Source: Phoronis australis
Taxonomy: Eukaryota; Phoronida; Phoronidae
Assembly (NCBI GenBank): GCA_002633005.1
Contig: NMRA01000195.1
Span: 480,154 to 544,153 of the forward strand
Direction of reading: 5' to 3'
Length of the DNA: 64,000 bases
The notes under the pieces are model-generated. The model was not told the origin of the DNA, made no database searches, and saw only the letters and a list, made by a program, of their open reading frames with translations. Numbering within the stretch: the first letter of the stretch is position 1; each line of letters opens with the position of its first letter. Positions 40,501-51,605 of the stretch are shown here, piece after piece. A program made the translations under genes and the position numbers.

Positions 40501-43500
40501 AAACTTAGAAATATGTAATTTTTCTTCAAAATTAAAAAAGTTGCCACTATTTGGCATAAAAGTGCCTATTTAGCAAGATTTTATGGTATTCGATTCATAT
40601 TAGCTAACTGAAACCTGAAAAAGTAAGAAAATGCACGGTGGGAACTCTTTAAGTCTGCAAGTGACAGTCAAAATCTATAACCGGATTTGAACATGCCTTT
40701 TGTTATCACACCCCAGGCCCGTAGCCAGCATTGCCCGGGGGTTGGTTCGAATTTCTGGTACGCTGAACCTTTGATATTTTACAAACGTCCACACTGTAGA
40801 GTTTTCGGTAAGGCCCTTGACGCAGCTTCACTAGGGGAGAGGGAAATCTGTATACACAACGACGACTTTCAGCTCTACTGTATGTTCCCAAAATCAGACG
40901 GAATTCGTAATACCAGAAATGAGGATGCCCTGACGGTTTCTCACAAAGAACGGGACTCAAATTCGGATGTAATGTGATCCAGAAAGAGAATGTTCCCGCG
41001 TTACCTCCTGCCACGCTTTCAAACCGGGCGTGCTTAAATGAGTGATTACACCTCATAACATACATGTACTTGGTCAGAAATATTTAATCGGAGCATGATC
41101 GACTTGACTATTTTGATCTGGTTGTATTTTGCGTGTTACTTAACTTACATCGCTGGAAATGGGAACAGCCCAGTATTCCAAAGGTTCACTACTCTGAAGG
41201 TTCACTACTCTGAAGGTTCACTATTCCGAACTTAAGGTTCATTACTCCGAAAAGATCTAAAATTTTGGACTTGTGTGTATCAGACATCCCCCTTTACCTG
41301 CGGAAATAAACGACACTTCGGTTATTAGATGCACTAGGTGGTCAGGTGTACCTATGCTCAAACAACGCCCGGATTTCATGCGCAAGGGAAATTGCCGTCA
41401 TGTCTTTCGAATACGGAAAATGAGTACGTACTTGAATTTTTAAAAGATTATGAAGTAGGAATATTGATGAATTATCAACCACGATACATTCATCAAATCC
41501 ATGCAAGGTCGCATCATTTCACAGCGTGACTGAGCTAGTTTAGGGTTGCTGCCCCTCAAACTCACCCATCGGAACCACGCACATGGTCAGGTCGAAACTA
41601 AACGTAGTTAGTAGGCTACCCTGTCCCTGCCAGTCTTCACGAAGTCGGAGAGTCCCATTCACTCGTCTTGAATTTAAAACCCCCGCGATTGGTCGGTGAA
41701 GTCCTGACCTGATGTTGTTCATGCTTGAGACTGAATGAGTCGTTTGTTAATTAGATTGAAGATTCACGATTGGCAGAGATTGGAACTGAGCTTATTTGTA
41801 AACAATGTAATCAATGTTTTAAGAACTATTCAACTTTTGTACACCCTTTAAATAGTTACTAAATGGGCACAAATACAATACTTTTCTCATGTCAGTTCCG
41901 ATTCGTTAGCAGACAAGGCAGAGTAATGAACTGTCGGAGTTCTGGTCTCGGAATTGTGGACATTCGAAGTATAGTGAACTTTCGAAGGTAGCGAACCTTG
42001 GCAGTAACTTCGGAGTAGTGGACTTTCGGAGTGATGAACATTCGGAATAGTGACATGTAACCTTGGAAATCTTTTCCATCACGCTTTTACTCGTATGACG
42101 CCTGCGAGGCTGTGCGGCATCGGCACTGATTGACAAGAGAAGACTTTCTTCATTGACCAAAAGTTTTTATTAGGTCTAGACCTACTTCTCCCTAATAATA
42201 TGAACATGTTCGTCGGGGTTTTCTTAGTGGAAGAAAATACGGTAGTTCATGGGGGTGCAGCACTGAAAAAGTGAGGGCTATATCCCCCCTGTGGTGCACC
42301 GACCCCCGGCACAGACCATGGGCGGCGCAGCACTGAAAGAAGTGAGGACTATAGCCCCCAGTCCCCTATGGTGCGACGCCCATGTAGTTAAATGTTTGAT
42401 TTTTGAGCAACGACGAAGGACTGCCTATAGTGAATTTAATAATCATAGGCGTGTACTGAATTTAAAAGAATGGAAACGCACACACGTGTATAAGCATGCA
42501 TGCCATCCACCAATCCACAACCAAAATGGCACTTTACTGTAGTCTGCCACTGTCAAAATAGCAGATATACCTACTTTTTGCTATATTGTTTCTTGGTCGG
42601 TTTTAAGACGTTCACACGGAACTACCCTTTGGGAGCTCTCTCTCTCTGCTATATAGCCTATTTAGGTATAGACATTTACTTCTGGACTCCCGTATTACCC
42701 TATGCTGTAACCATCACGCGCGTTCAATGCGGATGAATAACATAAAGCCTCCTCTAATCGTCTGTACGATCCTATCATCAAGCACCATTCGGCCCGATAA
42801 CTACGTGAACTAAATTCAAAATTATTAGTGACTTAGTTATCATTGTCGTTAGTAGTACCAGTAAGTGCAATAATTTTGTTGTTGTTGTCTATCTATATCA
42901 AATCTTTAGCGGATAGCTCGGGGCTGGACCTTTTCCGCGGGGGGGTTCGATCGAACCCCCCGAATCTCNTGGCTGCGGGCCTGCACCCACACACAGCACT
43001 TTACAGCCGTGCTGGTGAGAAATCTCCTCCAAACACCAAAAATATACCCAAAATCTTTTGCGCATATCAAAATGGCGACAATCAACAAAGAGGTCTATAG
43101 CTCAGGCAACAACTAGGGTTCAGAGATTATGCCGCCATAAAAGCAAGCCAACAACATTTAATCTGTTGGGGACATATTTTTGATGCTGTAAACAATTATT
43201 CTAATTAAACACAAAGTTATGTAATTTTAAAGACGATGTATAATTAATTAAATATACTGGTTGTTTACCAACATTTGTATCCTCCTATGAGTGCATAGGA
43301 AGTGGTTCGCCACATGTCTTTGACCAGTTGTGGGATGTTTACAATAACAACTGTGCCTTGCATTGATAGTTATGTAACTTTAATTCTTTGAAACTGGTCA
43401 GCTTTGGGATGAGGCATTTCTGACAACAACAATAATCAAAACTATTATCCATCGAAATTACTTAACTTTTGTCTGCCTGCACCATACTTGGTAATGACTT

Positions 43501-46500
43501 GGGTTCATTGCTGGAATCCGGCAACAACTTTATTCAGAGAATTGTTTTGAAACTAGGTGTAGCATTTTGGAGGAAATGTGTGGGTTTCATGTTTAGAGCT
43601 ATCTCGCCCACCTTTCTTGTATTCAGTATAAATAGGCTGGTAGGTACTCTAGAATTCATATTGCTTGGAGAGAGGCTGCTGCTTGCTTCAAAAATATCAC
43701 AGATACCCAGCGTTGGTAAGAGACAACTTTGTTTCTTAATGTTTTACTTTTACTATTAACTTTGTCTTTAAAAACAACTATTCTTAGTTCTTTGATTATT
43801 TGATTAATTCATAGAAATTGTTGTAACTACAAGTTTCTGCTAACTAGTGTTTGCCTAATTGTGAGTTGATATAATATTATCAGACATGCAGTTTTCTGTA
43901 TTTTAGTATGATGTATTTGGTACTTCAATTGTATTAGAGAGATTGTATTATCTTTATTAATTGTTTCAGGTTTAACCGTATAAAACATATAACGTATCAG
44001 ATCGTATTGATATTCGCATAGAAAACGTACATGTATGTTCGTATGACGTATTGATATTCGTATGTTCGTACATAGCGTATCGAAAACAAAAACGTATCTT
44101 ACTCGTATTCTAATCGTAAATATAGATTATTACATGGCGAAGACGTTATCCCCCGTTATCTAGAGCCCGAGTGGATTTTGGAGAATTATCGCCCGAGGGG
44201 CATTAGCCCCGAGAGTGATAATTCTCCAAAATCCACGAGGGCTCTAGATTAGGGGGATAACGGCTGAGAACATGTAATAATCTATTTATACCACATACTA
44301 AACGAGAAACATTGCAATGAATCGATTTACCTTTTCTGACTCTCCACGGCTTTGTAACTACTTTCTATGTCAGAGGCCCGAGGTCGGAGGTAGTGACCTT
44401 TTAAGAAAAGCCGGGCTATTTTTGTCAAATAATGATTTTACTCAAAACCAATTGAAAACTTAAATATAATAGAAATAAATTGAAATGATAAATTAAGGTT
44501 TACCAACTATTATAGCTTAAAACACGTTTTTGTCACGCTAAGCTTCGACTGGGAAATTATCGTCTGCTAAAGTAGGTTACCACTGGTAACTGAATATAAT
44601 TCTCAAGTCAAAGATCCTGACGACACGACAACCGCATTCAAACTGGAGATCGGTGATTTAGGTAATTGTTTACAATATGACGACATTGAGTGATTTACAA
44701 GTAAGACGACACGAGAGAAAAATTTCAGAAGAAATCATTTATATGGAAATTATGTGTCTTATTTTTCGTAGCGTATAAGTACAGTACAATACGGTTTGTT
44801 GAACATGGGATTATTGCGCGTGCTCATTTAAGTATACTATTTTCACTCCTGATGACGTCAGTCGCTGCATGGTGTAGTGGTAAAGTCGGTGACTAGCAAT
44901 TCCAGGGTCCCGGGTTCGACCCCGTCCTCGGTTTCCCGCCAAATCGTTATCTCACTAGTGAGATAACTTTATGGGTTATTACACGGTTGTATCTGCCAAT
45001 TCACGCTAATATTGTGGTATAAATAAAGTTTTATGAACCAAAGTGTTACAGTATTATTATTATACGCGTGTAACCCGCTGGGCCAACAACAAAAACAAGA
45101 GAGACATCTAATGTGCGAGTGAATGCGCTACATAATCAACATTGCAGGAATAGCCAGATTTGGATCCAAAGACCTAAGACGGGTGTATTTGCAACCTCTC
45201 TTCACACGTTATAAAACACTGTTTCACCAATACTTACCGGTGTTGGATGCCCTTCTAGATCACTGTCAATCTTACGTAAGTTTTTAAGCTCACTAGCCGG
45301 AAAAAGCCCTGCTTCTGCCCATGCGCCATAGAGGGCAGGACAGGCGTGGCCCTAAAAATGTTAAAAATACTATAAAGAAAAGAGTAAAAATTGTTGTTCA
45401 CTTTTGCGTAATTGCTACAACCATGAAAGTCGGAAAAACAATATATGACAGATGGAAAATACCAGGCTTTAAATGGCTCTTGTCCTTCAGTCACCATCTC
45501 TATTGTGCAGCAAAACTGTTTCACAAACCGACTGGCAGGCACTTAGTTATAAACAGGGTATTCGCCATTTAGGTTAGACGACATCTTCGACAACTTATTC
45601 TCTCAAGCTGTTTGCCCGGAAACATGCATGGCCGCGGTATTTTGCGATAATTAGAGTGATTTCGCCGGTTTTACAAATGTGGCGGTTTTAAGACTTATCA
45701 AATCAATAATACCGAATTCTCACCTTTGATAACACCAGGCGATCGTTGACGACATCTTTTGGCTGCTGTACTCTGAAGCGCATCGTGTGAAAGAATAGCA
45801 CAGAAAGGATTTCCGCTGCGGAGCAGGAGGATGTCGGATGACTAAAAGAAAATATCTGATAATGAATACCGGCTCGTTGTGAGGGATCGGGGAAGGTCTT
45901 CGTGGCGACAGAGAGGAGGAGTACTAGGGGAGCCGACTGCAGTAAGAGTTCCGTTGTTGGAACCCAGTACCGTTGCTACCGAAAGCATTATGTAAATGCC
46001 AACATACGGATTACCAAAGTGCTCCATTCAACTACTTCGTACCAAACAGAGTTCAGGGAATCACCGTGTCCTTTTAATCCGCTTTTATATCCCCCACGTA
46101 CGTCTACCAACCGAGTCTTCAGCTAGCAATAGGCTTTTCTTAAAGTCCATGGTTGACTCACAATCTAATCCCAGAACGAGACTAGTAATGTTAAGTTGAT
46201 ACTGTACAATTCGAACATGACCGATATGCATTACGTAGAAATTAATTTTCGGGGGTAGGCCAAATTCGGTGGTAGTTTTGTGGTACGCATTAAAGTAAGT
46301 ATAGCGAATGTGGTTTGTTTGTTTGTTTTTGTGAACATATTGCAAATGAGAAAAGTCCAGTATGTTACAAAAATGGTGTTGGAAATGGGACACCTACATT
46401 AACTTTGAAAAAAGTTGTGCGCTTCACGAAAAAATACCACTCATGGAGTAAGAACTTTTTTAAAGTTGGCTCTATGGTTACAGAATATGCCAGTAGTTAG

Positions 46501-47649
46501 AAACATTTAGGGGTCTCTTTCAACGAAAATTTAGATTTTAAGACAACGGCTCAAGTTCTAGTTGAATATGCAGGCAGAGCGCTGGGGGTCCTTGTCGGTA
46601 AATACAAGATGTTAGAAAATATGTGTTTAAAAGCTTTTACCGATTGCTTTGACTGCTCTGTTAGCTCAGCCATGGGATGTTGTTCTGGGGTTTGGAGGCT
46701 ATAAACATTTCTCAAAATGTGGAACAGTTTGCTCTTGAGCACTCGGTATTTCCTACGAGTACATAAATATGCAGAAAATGCAGCCTTATACGGAGACTCT
46801 GGCTGGGCATAAAGTATTAGCCAGGACTTTGCCCGTCATGCACCCCGAACTGCCAAATGGAGTCTTGGAAAATTTTAGGGAGGCCATGGCCCCCTCGCCC
46901 CCCCCCCCCCTTAAATCCGCCAGTGCTTTTTTCAAAAAGTTGTGCCCAGCAAAGTTGGTGTACATAAATTCCACTGCCAGCCCTCCCTTGTATGATTATT
47001 TTAAGTTCACTAATTTACTATTGGTTTTTTGACACCTGCTGGGATCGAAATTCTCCCCCTTTATCAGCAAAAGCCACTATCTTTGTAGCGGATATATCTT
47101 CGCACTGAGAAATGTAAAGAACAGGACCTCCTTGCTCATCAATTGATATTTCAAAAGGTTTGCCTTTTTCGTAAGGCATTGGTTTATCCCATCGCACTGC
47201 ATCGGCAATGAACATGCGTTATAATAGCAGGAAAGTGATAAAACGTTGTTTATACCAGTAGCAATCTTTCGCAGTAGGTTGAAACCTCCGTTTCACATTA
47301 CACGGTAACTGTACGTGATGGTGAACTTCTGTCAACCAAACATCTGATCGCCGTCTGACGGGTTAGAGAATTTCGTTATGGCGCGGCTATTTCGAAAGTC
47401 ACCTATTAAAACGGTATCTGAGTGATTGCGACGACGTGACTGTTGGCGTATCCCGTCACCTCTCGACCACTGACCACACAGAAATTTTATCAGGAAAAAC
47501 ATACCTCCCAGATGTTGTGAAAGTATAATATCAACTTACCCCGATCCAGCGGCTGACGTCGATTCAATGCTATGTATTCTTATTTTGTTGGCGATGTCTT
47601 TCAAGACTTGCATCTTTTCTTGGTCCGGCAGTCCAACCTTTGCGTCCAT
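31543..47649 (-). CDS. TKT: Transketolase, complete 12-exon gene, 629 aa
   Basis: Thiamine-diphosphate enzyme of the cytosolic non-oxidative pentose phosphate pathway; it moves two-carbon units between sugar phosphates. Exons, 5' to 3': 47649-47540, 45841-45724, 45351-45238, 38496-38399, 37851-37660, 37159-37032, 36513-36317, 35817-35704, 35312-35105, 34739-34525, 33854-33638, 31721-31543. All have AG/GT borders, all phases agree, and the total of 1890 nt ends in TAG. Landmarks of animal transketolase are intact: SGHPTS (His38), SKGHA (His78), EGHPTP (His111), GDG at 155-157 with Asn186 in IIDCNRLGQ (cofactor metal site), catalytic Glu371 in CEQNMV, HCGVSIGPDGPSQ (His421), and EDHYYEGG near the C-terminus. 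Length is close to the roughly 623 aa of vertebrate TKT. The first methionine fits the family start. Intron 3 (38497-45237) is the largest and is filled with repeats. Confidence 0.97.
32001..32094. mobile_element. Small palindromic MITE, copy 2
   Basis: gagtctcagatttatgacat at the left and ataaatctgagatgagtgc at the right form inverted arms. They share cagatttatg..catgggcaaa with the copy at 30328-30456. It lies in the last transketolase intron. Confidence 0.6.
32690..33340 (-). pseudogene. Ty3/gypsy-type retrotransposon gag capsid fragment, frameshifted
   Basis: Three successive minus-strand pieces in different frames match retrotransposon capsid order. The first has [20 protein letters not shown] with [19 protein letters not shown]. 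The second, after a frame change at about 33020, reads [20 protein letters not shown]. The third reads [20 protein letters not shown], then [20 protein letters not shown]. This is the usual series W..Y..R...YF.AN, F..R....ESI..YV, LR.LA..C.FG...MLRDR.V, and I.RRLL....LTF..A. The frame changes and stops make it non-functional. No LTRs or pol were found nearby. It sits in the last transketolase intron, on the same strand as the gene. Confidence 0.85.
39695..39839 (-). mobile_element. Dimeric palindromic mini-element, locus B
   Basis: Unit 1 (39695-39766) starts catgggcggcgcaccatagg and ends ttttcaggg.ctaagccgcccatg. Unit 2 (39767-39839) repeats the plan and ends gtgcagcaccacccatg. Orientation is opposite to locus A. 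It lies in the large transketolase intron. Confidence 0.75.
40714..41720 (+). mobile_element. DNA transposon relic of the caggcccgtagccag family, copy 1
   Basis: It starts caggcccgtagccagcattg and runs parallel to 52732-54125 in blocks: ggttcgaatttctgg, ttcactactc.gaa repeats, cggttattagatgc.ct, gatttcatgcgca..gaaattgcc, atttttaaaag, and catgcttgag..gaatgagtcgtt. The terminal inverted repeat expected at the right is not adjacent. A matching end (gttcgatcgaacccccc..ggcctg) lies at about 42945-42985. No transposase frame is left. Confidence 0.65.
41165..42055. repeat. Clusters of a short ttcactactccgaa-type motif in opposite orientations
   Basis: At 41165-41260 the unit aaggttcactactctg repeats about four times. 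At 41930-42055 the reverse-complement type (ttcggagtagtggac, ttcgaagtatagtgaac and similar) repeats about seven times, imperfectly. A shorter cluster lies at 52920-52980 in the sister element. They look like subterminal repeats of the transposon family. Confidence 0.6.
42248..42384 (+). mobile_element. Dimeric palindromic mini-element, locus C
   Basis: Unit 1 starts at 42248 (catgggggtgcagcactg) and unit 2 at 42317 (catgggcggcgcagcactg). Unit 2 ends ccctatggtgcgacgcccatg at 42384. Same orientation as locus A. It lies in the large transketolase intron. Confidence 0.75.
42945..42985. mobile_element. Isolated right terminal repeat of the caggcccgtagccag transposon family
   Basis: gttcgatcgaaccccc followed by tggctgcgggcctg is nearly the same as the right end of the copy at 52732-54125. 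One N lies at 42969. It could be the displaced right end of the element that starts at 40714, or a separate solo end. Confidence 0.5.
44123..44284. mobile_element. 162-bp near-perfect palindromic element
   Basis: The left arm starts tagattattacatg at 44123 and the right arm ends catgtaataatcta at 44284. The arms match for about 78 bases with few mismatches (core cgttatccccc..tctagagccc..gtggattttggagaattatc). The centre lies near 44203. The strand would fold into one long hairpin. It has the look of a foldback MITE; no coding capacity. Confidence 0.85.
44285..45023. mobile_element. Possible composite element ending in a tRNA-derived module
   Basis: TTTATACCACA at 44285-44295 is exactly inverted at 45013-45023 (tgtggtataaa). 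Near the right side lie the tRNA-like module (44863-44935) and a perfect 22-bp palindrome, gttatctcactagtgagata plus ac, at 44946-44967. An 11-bp inverted repeat could be chance, so the boundaries are tentative. Confidence 0.4.
44863..44935 (+). repeat. tRNA-derived module (SINE-like)
   Basis: Box A TGGTGTAGTGG (44870-44880) and box B GTTCGACCC (44914-44922) fit the polymerase III consensus with tRNA spacing. A loop-like ctagcaa would give an AGC anticodon, but the anticodon and acceptor stems pair poorly. A tRNA pseudogene or SINE head is more likely than a working tRNA. Confidence 0.65.
46320..46810 (+). pseudogene. CR1/Jockey-type LINE reverse transcriptase fragment, thumb/C-terminal region
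   Basis: Translation gives [20 protein letters not shown], then [40 protein letters not shown] with SGVWR, and, after a frame change, [14 protein letters not shown]. These fit the family blocks YLG..L.E.LDF....VL...A.RALG, a cysteine-rich ...D..SGVWG segment, and the F.....ALYGDMGW segment. A stop and at least one frameshift are present. It lies in transketolase intron 1, in the opposite orientation. A C-rich MITE end (ccttaaatccgccagtg) follows at about 46910. Confidence 0.85.
47018..47215 (-). other. Orphan coding-like exon in transketolase intron 1
   Basis: A 65-residue open frame begins [20 protein letters not shown] and contains [16 protein letters not shown]. Its composition resembles a real globular protein domain more than intronic noise. 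It could end at a donor (CAGCAG/GTGTCA) in place of its stop. No good acceptor is visible at its 5' side. It is not part of transketolase, whose exons 1 and 2 join in frame without it. I do not recognise the family. It could be a captured or retroposed exon fragment. Confidence 0.35.
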
Positions 47650-47671
47650 TTTCTGAAGCAACATAATAATA

Positions 47672-47755
47672 ATATAATAATAACATTGATAATAATAATA
47701 CTGATAATAGTAGTAACAGGAATAGTAATAAAAATAATGATAATAATATCTTTAC
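47672..47755. repeat. ATA/ATT trinucleotide repeat
   Basis: Imperfect aataataat repeats directly upstream of the transketolase start codon, within its 5' untranslated or promoter region. Confidence 0.9.
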
Positions 47756-47929
47756 TGAATAGGAAGCCACCGGTCCACAGTTCACAATATTATATACAAA
47801 ATGTATACATGCGTATACAGCCATTAAAGATTCAGTATTTCGCTTCTGACCATCGTTGCAGTTCGTTTATACATTAAAGTGTTTTTAAGTTTACTGTCCC
47901 CGAGTTTAGCAACGGGACAACCCAACTTA

Positions 47930-48390
47930 TTCCTTATTCCTTAGACCTTCCAGTACTGAACAACGCAACATGAAATGTGCTTCTGTCATTCATACAACAC
48001 CCAAAACATTGTTTAGGAAATCTATCAATATTTTCAAAAAAATACTTGATAGGTCTACACAGGAAAGACATATATAAGTCATGACCACCACATTTTTTCA
48101 TTTGCAATGACGTTGGTTGTCTTACTATCAAAAGGCAATAACCATTTTCAAAATGTTGTTGGATTATGTTCAATTTCTTTTCAATAGCTAGTACCCCTCA
48201 TATTTCTACTCCATGGAATAAAATGAGTGCTGTTACTGTGTCAAACAATTTAAAAGATACTAGATCCCGTTTAACACAGAAAGCTCATTGCTTTTTTGCC
48301 TTTTGTGCAGCACGTTGTCCAACTAATCTACTAGAAAATTAAATCCCTATATTTCTATAGTAACCGCAATTTTTCCACTTGACACCTATG
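47930..48390 (-). pseudogene. Decayed LINE ORF2 fragment (LLYG.E.WG region)
   Basis: The minus-strand reading LVSFKLFDTVTALILFHGVE then a stop, followed by LAIEKKLNIIQQHFENGYCL and LIVRQPTSLQM, fits the family series FKLFD....PIL.YG.EIWG...IE..Q..F.K..L....S..N. The copy is heavily mutated, so the assignment rests on block order. Confidence 0.6.
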
Positions 48391-48399
48391 TAATACTGT

Positions 48400-51300
48400 T
48401 TTATATTTCTTTCAATAGTCTACCTTTCTTAAAAAACGATTGTGTTTAGTTCCTGGATGTTAAAAGATATATTCTACCAAACAAAAATTCTATTACATTC
48501 AATCGTCTCTGACAACAGAGTCGCCAACTAGAGTACCACCATCGGCATATAGTTATAAATCAAACATTTAATGGCAAAGGCAATAATTATGACTCTCACT
48601 TACACCTGTTCACAATTTTAATTCAATTCCCTTACGAAAATGTAGGACTACATACATTCTTTAGTAAAAAGGATTTAGCAGTTGCAACAAGTGGACTAGT
48701 TTTCCTTAATCCGCCACTGTTTAAGTGCCTCAATCGTAATGGTTCACACATCTGCTCGCCATAAATTCGAATTGGCGGGATTCATAAACCGTTCGTCCAT
48801 GACTCTCTGTTTGTAAAGTCTCGTAAGACATAATCGACATACACGTGAGAGATGAGTGGTATCGTCCCGTTGCACACGTTCCTAACGTTTAGAAAATAAT
48901 CAGCTAGTTCATTTGTTTTTCCCATGCAACTGGGCAAAAACGAAGCATTGCTCTAAAACAGTCTCGACCCCACANCAACCCCCACGAGCCACAACCCACG
49001 ACCCCCTCGACCCACGACCTATGGAAATAGAGGTATTTTTGCGCTTTTTCATATTTCATAATCTTAGTACGTAGCTGAGTGACTTTCCTATAATCTCGAG
49101 TCTGCTCTGGCTCAAGTCTGCGGATTAAAAACAGACAGTGGCGTGAGAAGGTGATCTGAAATAGCGGATTGTGAGCGCGTTATCGGTGTTACGGAAATAA
49201 CCAATGGCCCAGTTCTACTAAACTAAGGAAGAGAGAGCGTTAACGTGAATGTGCATAATTTTACATTTTTACTATATGCTTTCTTCTATATACTCGTTTA
49301 CAATATACTCCATAAAATGTTGTAATGCTTTTTAGTTAAAGTTTTTTTTTTCAAAATGTATCTACTGATGAAATTACAGTGTTGTCGGTTCCTCCCACAC
49401 TCCACAAAAAAGGTTGAATCCGCCAATCACTCAAGAGCAGACGAGATGATTACACTATGCCGGGAACGACATTTGTAACGTTGGTAGGTTTTTTATTTGA
49501 TTTGGTCGTGTTTTTTATGTGCTTATCTTTCAAACTTGCCGAATCGACTCTCTTAAATGCAAAAAAAAAAACAGGGAACAGTCAGCTGGGCTCACGGCCC
49601 AACTCACTGGTTCTGCAAGTCAGCGCTAGTCGTGGGTCGAGGGAGTTGAGGAAGTTTTAGAACTATCCCTAGAAGAACCATGAACTGGCACTGTATGCTC
49701 TTACATTGCAAACCAATAGCAAACACACAAGGAAATGTCGACCTATTCTATGGTAACCTTCGTTGAATTCTGATCAGATATAATGTCATCGTATTTATGC
49801 GTTGACAATACCACATGCGTAGTGAGGGTTGCGAACGAGAGCTAGCGTGGTCAGTCATGAGCTTCTCTTGGAATGCATGGCGATATCTCGCGATTCTCGA
49901 ATACTTGTGTGATCTGACTTTCCTTGCAAAAGACATTAGGGCGCGACACAGCGATTGGAACCCGGCTGCCTTCAACTTGAAAATAGCAATTCAACAATTT
50001 GTGGAAACCACAAAATACTTCTTCCTTTTGGAGATCGTTGGGATCAGGAACTGATCCGGATCCCTCGTTCATGCATGAACGAAACCATGAACCTTTCACG
50101 ACGTGGGACAATCGATTAAACTTCGCTGCCAAACCACTGTAACGAATACACCACCTTTGGTTGTATTACCCTTTATGATTTATTTTCTTACGAAACAAGC
50201 AAAGCTACAAGCCTACAACTTAAAACATAGAATATGATTGCCATGGCAATCACAGACTGTTGAAGTGCTAGCAACCAATTTGTACAATTGTTTTAATCTT
50301 AATTTTCGTAGGCCCAGCTTCGAAACTGTAAGAACAGAAACATTTTTTTAAGTAGATGTCTCTGCACTAGAAAAATATCGAGTGTCATGAGTCCATAAAG
50401 TTAAGTAAGTGAAGCCAAAATGGCTAGTGTCGCATGTTACTATTGAACCAGAAGAAATGGTAAAAAAGATAGTAAAAAATGTACCTTATCACTCGGCAAC
50501 ACCATGTATATGAAATGACTTCAGTGGGTCCACTGTTTTACATTATTGCTAGATCGACATTCGTAATTCTAGTATCAGTAAAGTTTTCGTTATGCACAGG
50601 AAGTTGCAAAGCAGATATCAAGATTTTTGAAACACCGAGTTAGGAGCGATGTGATAAATCGTTGCCTGCTTGTCCGACTCAACCGTAAAACGTAAAAGCC
50701 GCCTTACCTTTCGAAGCTTAGGTCATACAATTAAGAAAAGAGAAACCTTTGAAATGCTTATTAATGGAAATATAAGTCAAGTTCAGACATTGCCGAGAAG
50801 CATTATATCTGGGCAAAAGAAGAGAATGACGGATCCGGGATGTGGGAATTATCATAACGACTTTAATATACACACCACGAAAAAAATCGCCACCATTACA
50901 AATGAATTGCATGAAAGATAACTTTTTGAAAATCAGACGAACTATTCCAGGTACATGACGAATCGTAGCAGCGGCAGAACAGATTTTAATTGGTTTAAAT
51001 TGTAGACGTCGTTGTGAACCAAACATAAGTAACGCTCGATGCAGGTGAATACAGCTTGAATGAATAAGACAAACGTGCGGAAGAAAGGTGTGTCTTTTGA
51101 CCTTACAGTGTATGTGATTTAGTGACCTTGGTATTTCACACTGACATAGCTGTGCATGTACCAATCACTTGTACAGGTTCCAGCTGGAAATTTATGCTTA
51201 CATGCCATGACATTTGACCTATAAAAGCAGATTGCTTGACTTGGTTGTTTTAGAAGATAACGGCAAGGAGTGTAGTACTAGTACACTCCTTGATAACGGT

Positions 51301-51440
51301 TTAAAGAAACATACCGTGAAACAAGAATAGGCATGAAGTGGTCAAAGAATATTGTTAGTTGTTCTCAGATGAATGGACATTTACTCTTGATGCAGAAGAG
51401 TTCGAGTGCAACGAACAAATAAAAAATCTACAGAAAAATG
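48400..51440. other. Spacer between transketolase and ketohexokinase, no gene recognised
   Basis: It should contain the transketolase promoter side and the ketohexokinase 3' region. There is a C-rich cac(n)aaccccca stretch with one N at 48975, and a short hairpin at 51264-51292. The open frames present lack splice support or recognisable motifs. Confidence 0.4.
51264..51292. other. Hairpin, 11-bp arms
   Basis: caaggagtgta and tacactccttg are exact inverted repeats around gtactag, flanked on both sides by the direct repeat gataacgg. It lies beyond the ketohexokinase polyadenylation hexamer. Function unknown. Confidence 0.6.
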
Positions 51441-51442
51441 CA

Positions 51443-51448
51443 TTTATT
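51443..51448 (-). promoter_or_regulatory. Candidate polyadenylation signal for ketohexokinase
   Basis: The minus strand reads AATAAA about 160 bases after the stop codon at 51606, a normal distance for a 3' untranslated region. Confidence 0.55.
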
Positions 51449-51605
51449 GAAACCAAAATAGCCACAAATGGCTTCGTAGTTTTGGAAACGATTGTTGTTA
51501 TCTATCATTAGTGTGATTTTGAATATTGTAGCTTAAAAGCTTAAAACTGTCAAAGTCACACATCAGGGTTTTTTGAAAAATCTACGCTTGTGATTCATAG
51601 TATCT

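Noticed and set aside
44863-44935. Functional tRNA gene (possible AGC anticodon)
   Set aside because: Only the internal promoter boxes are good. The anticodon and acceptor stems do not pair well, so a tRNA-derived repeat fits better.
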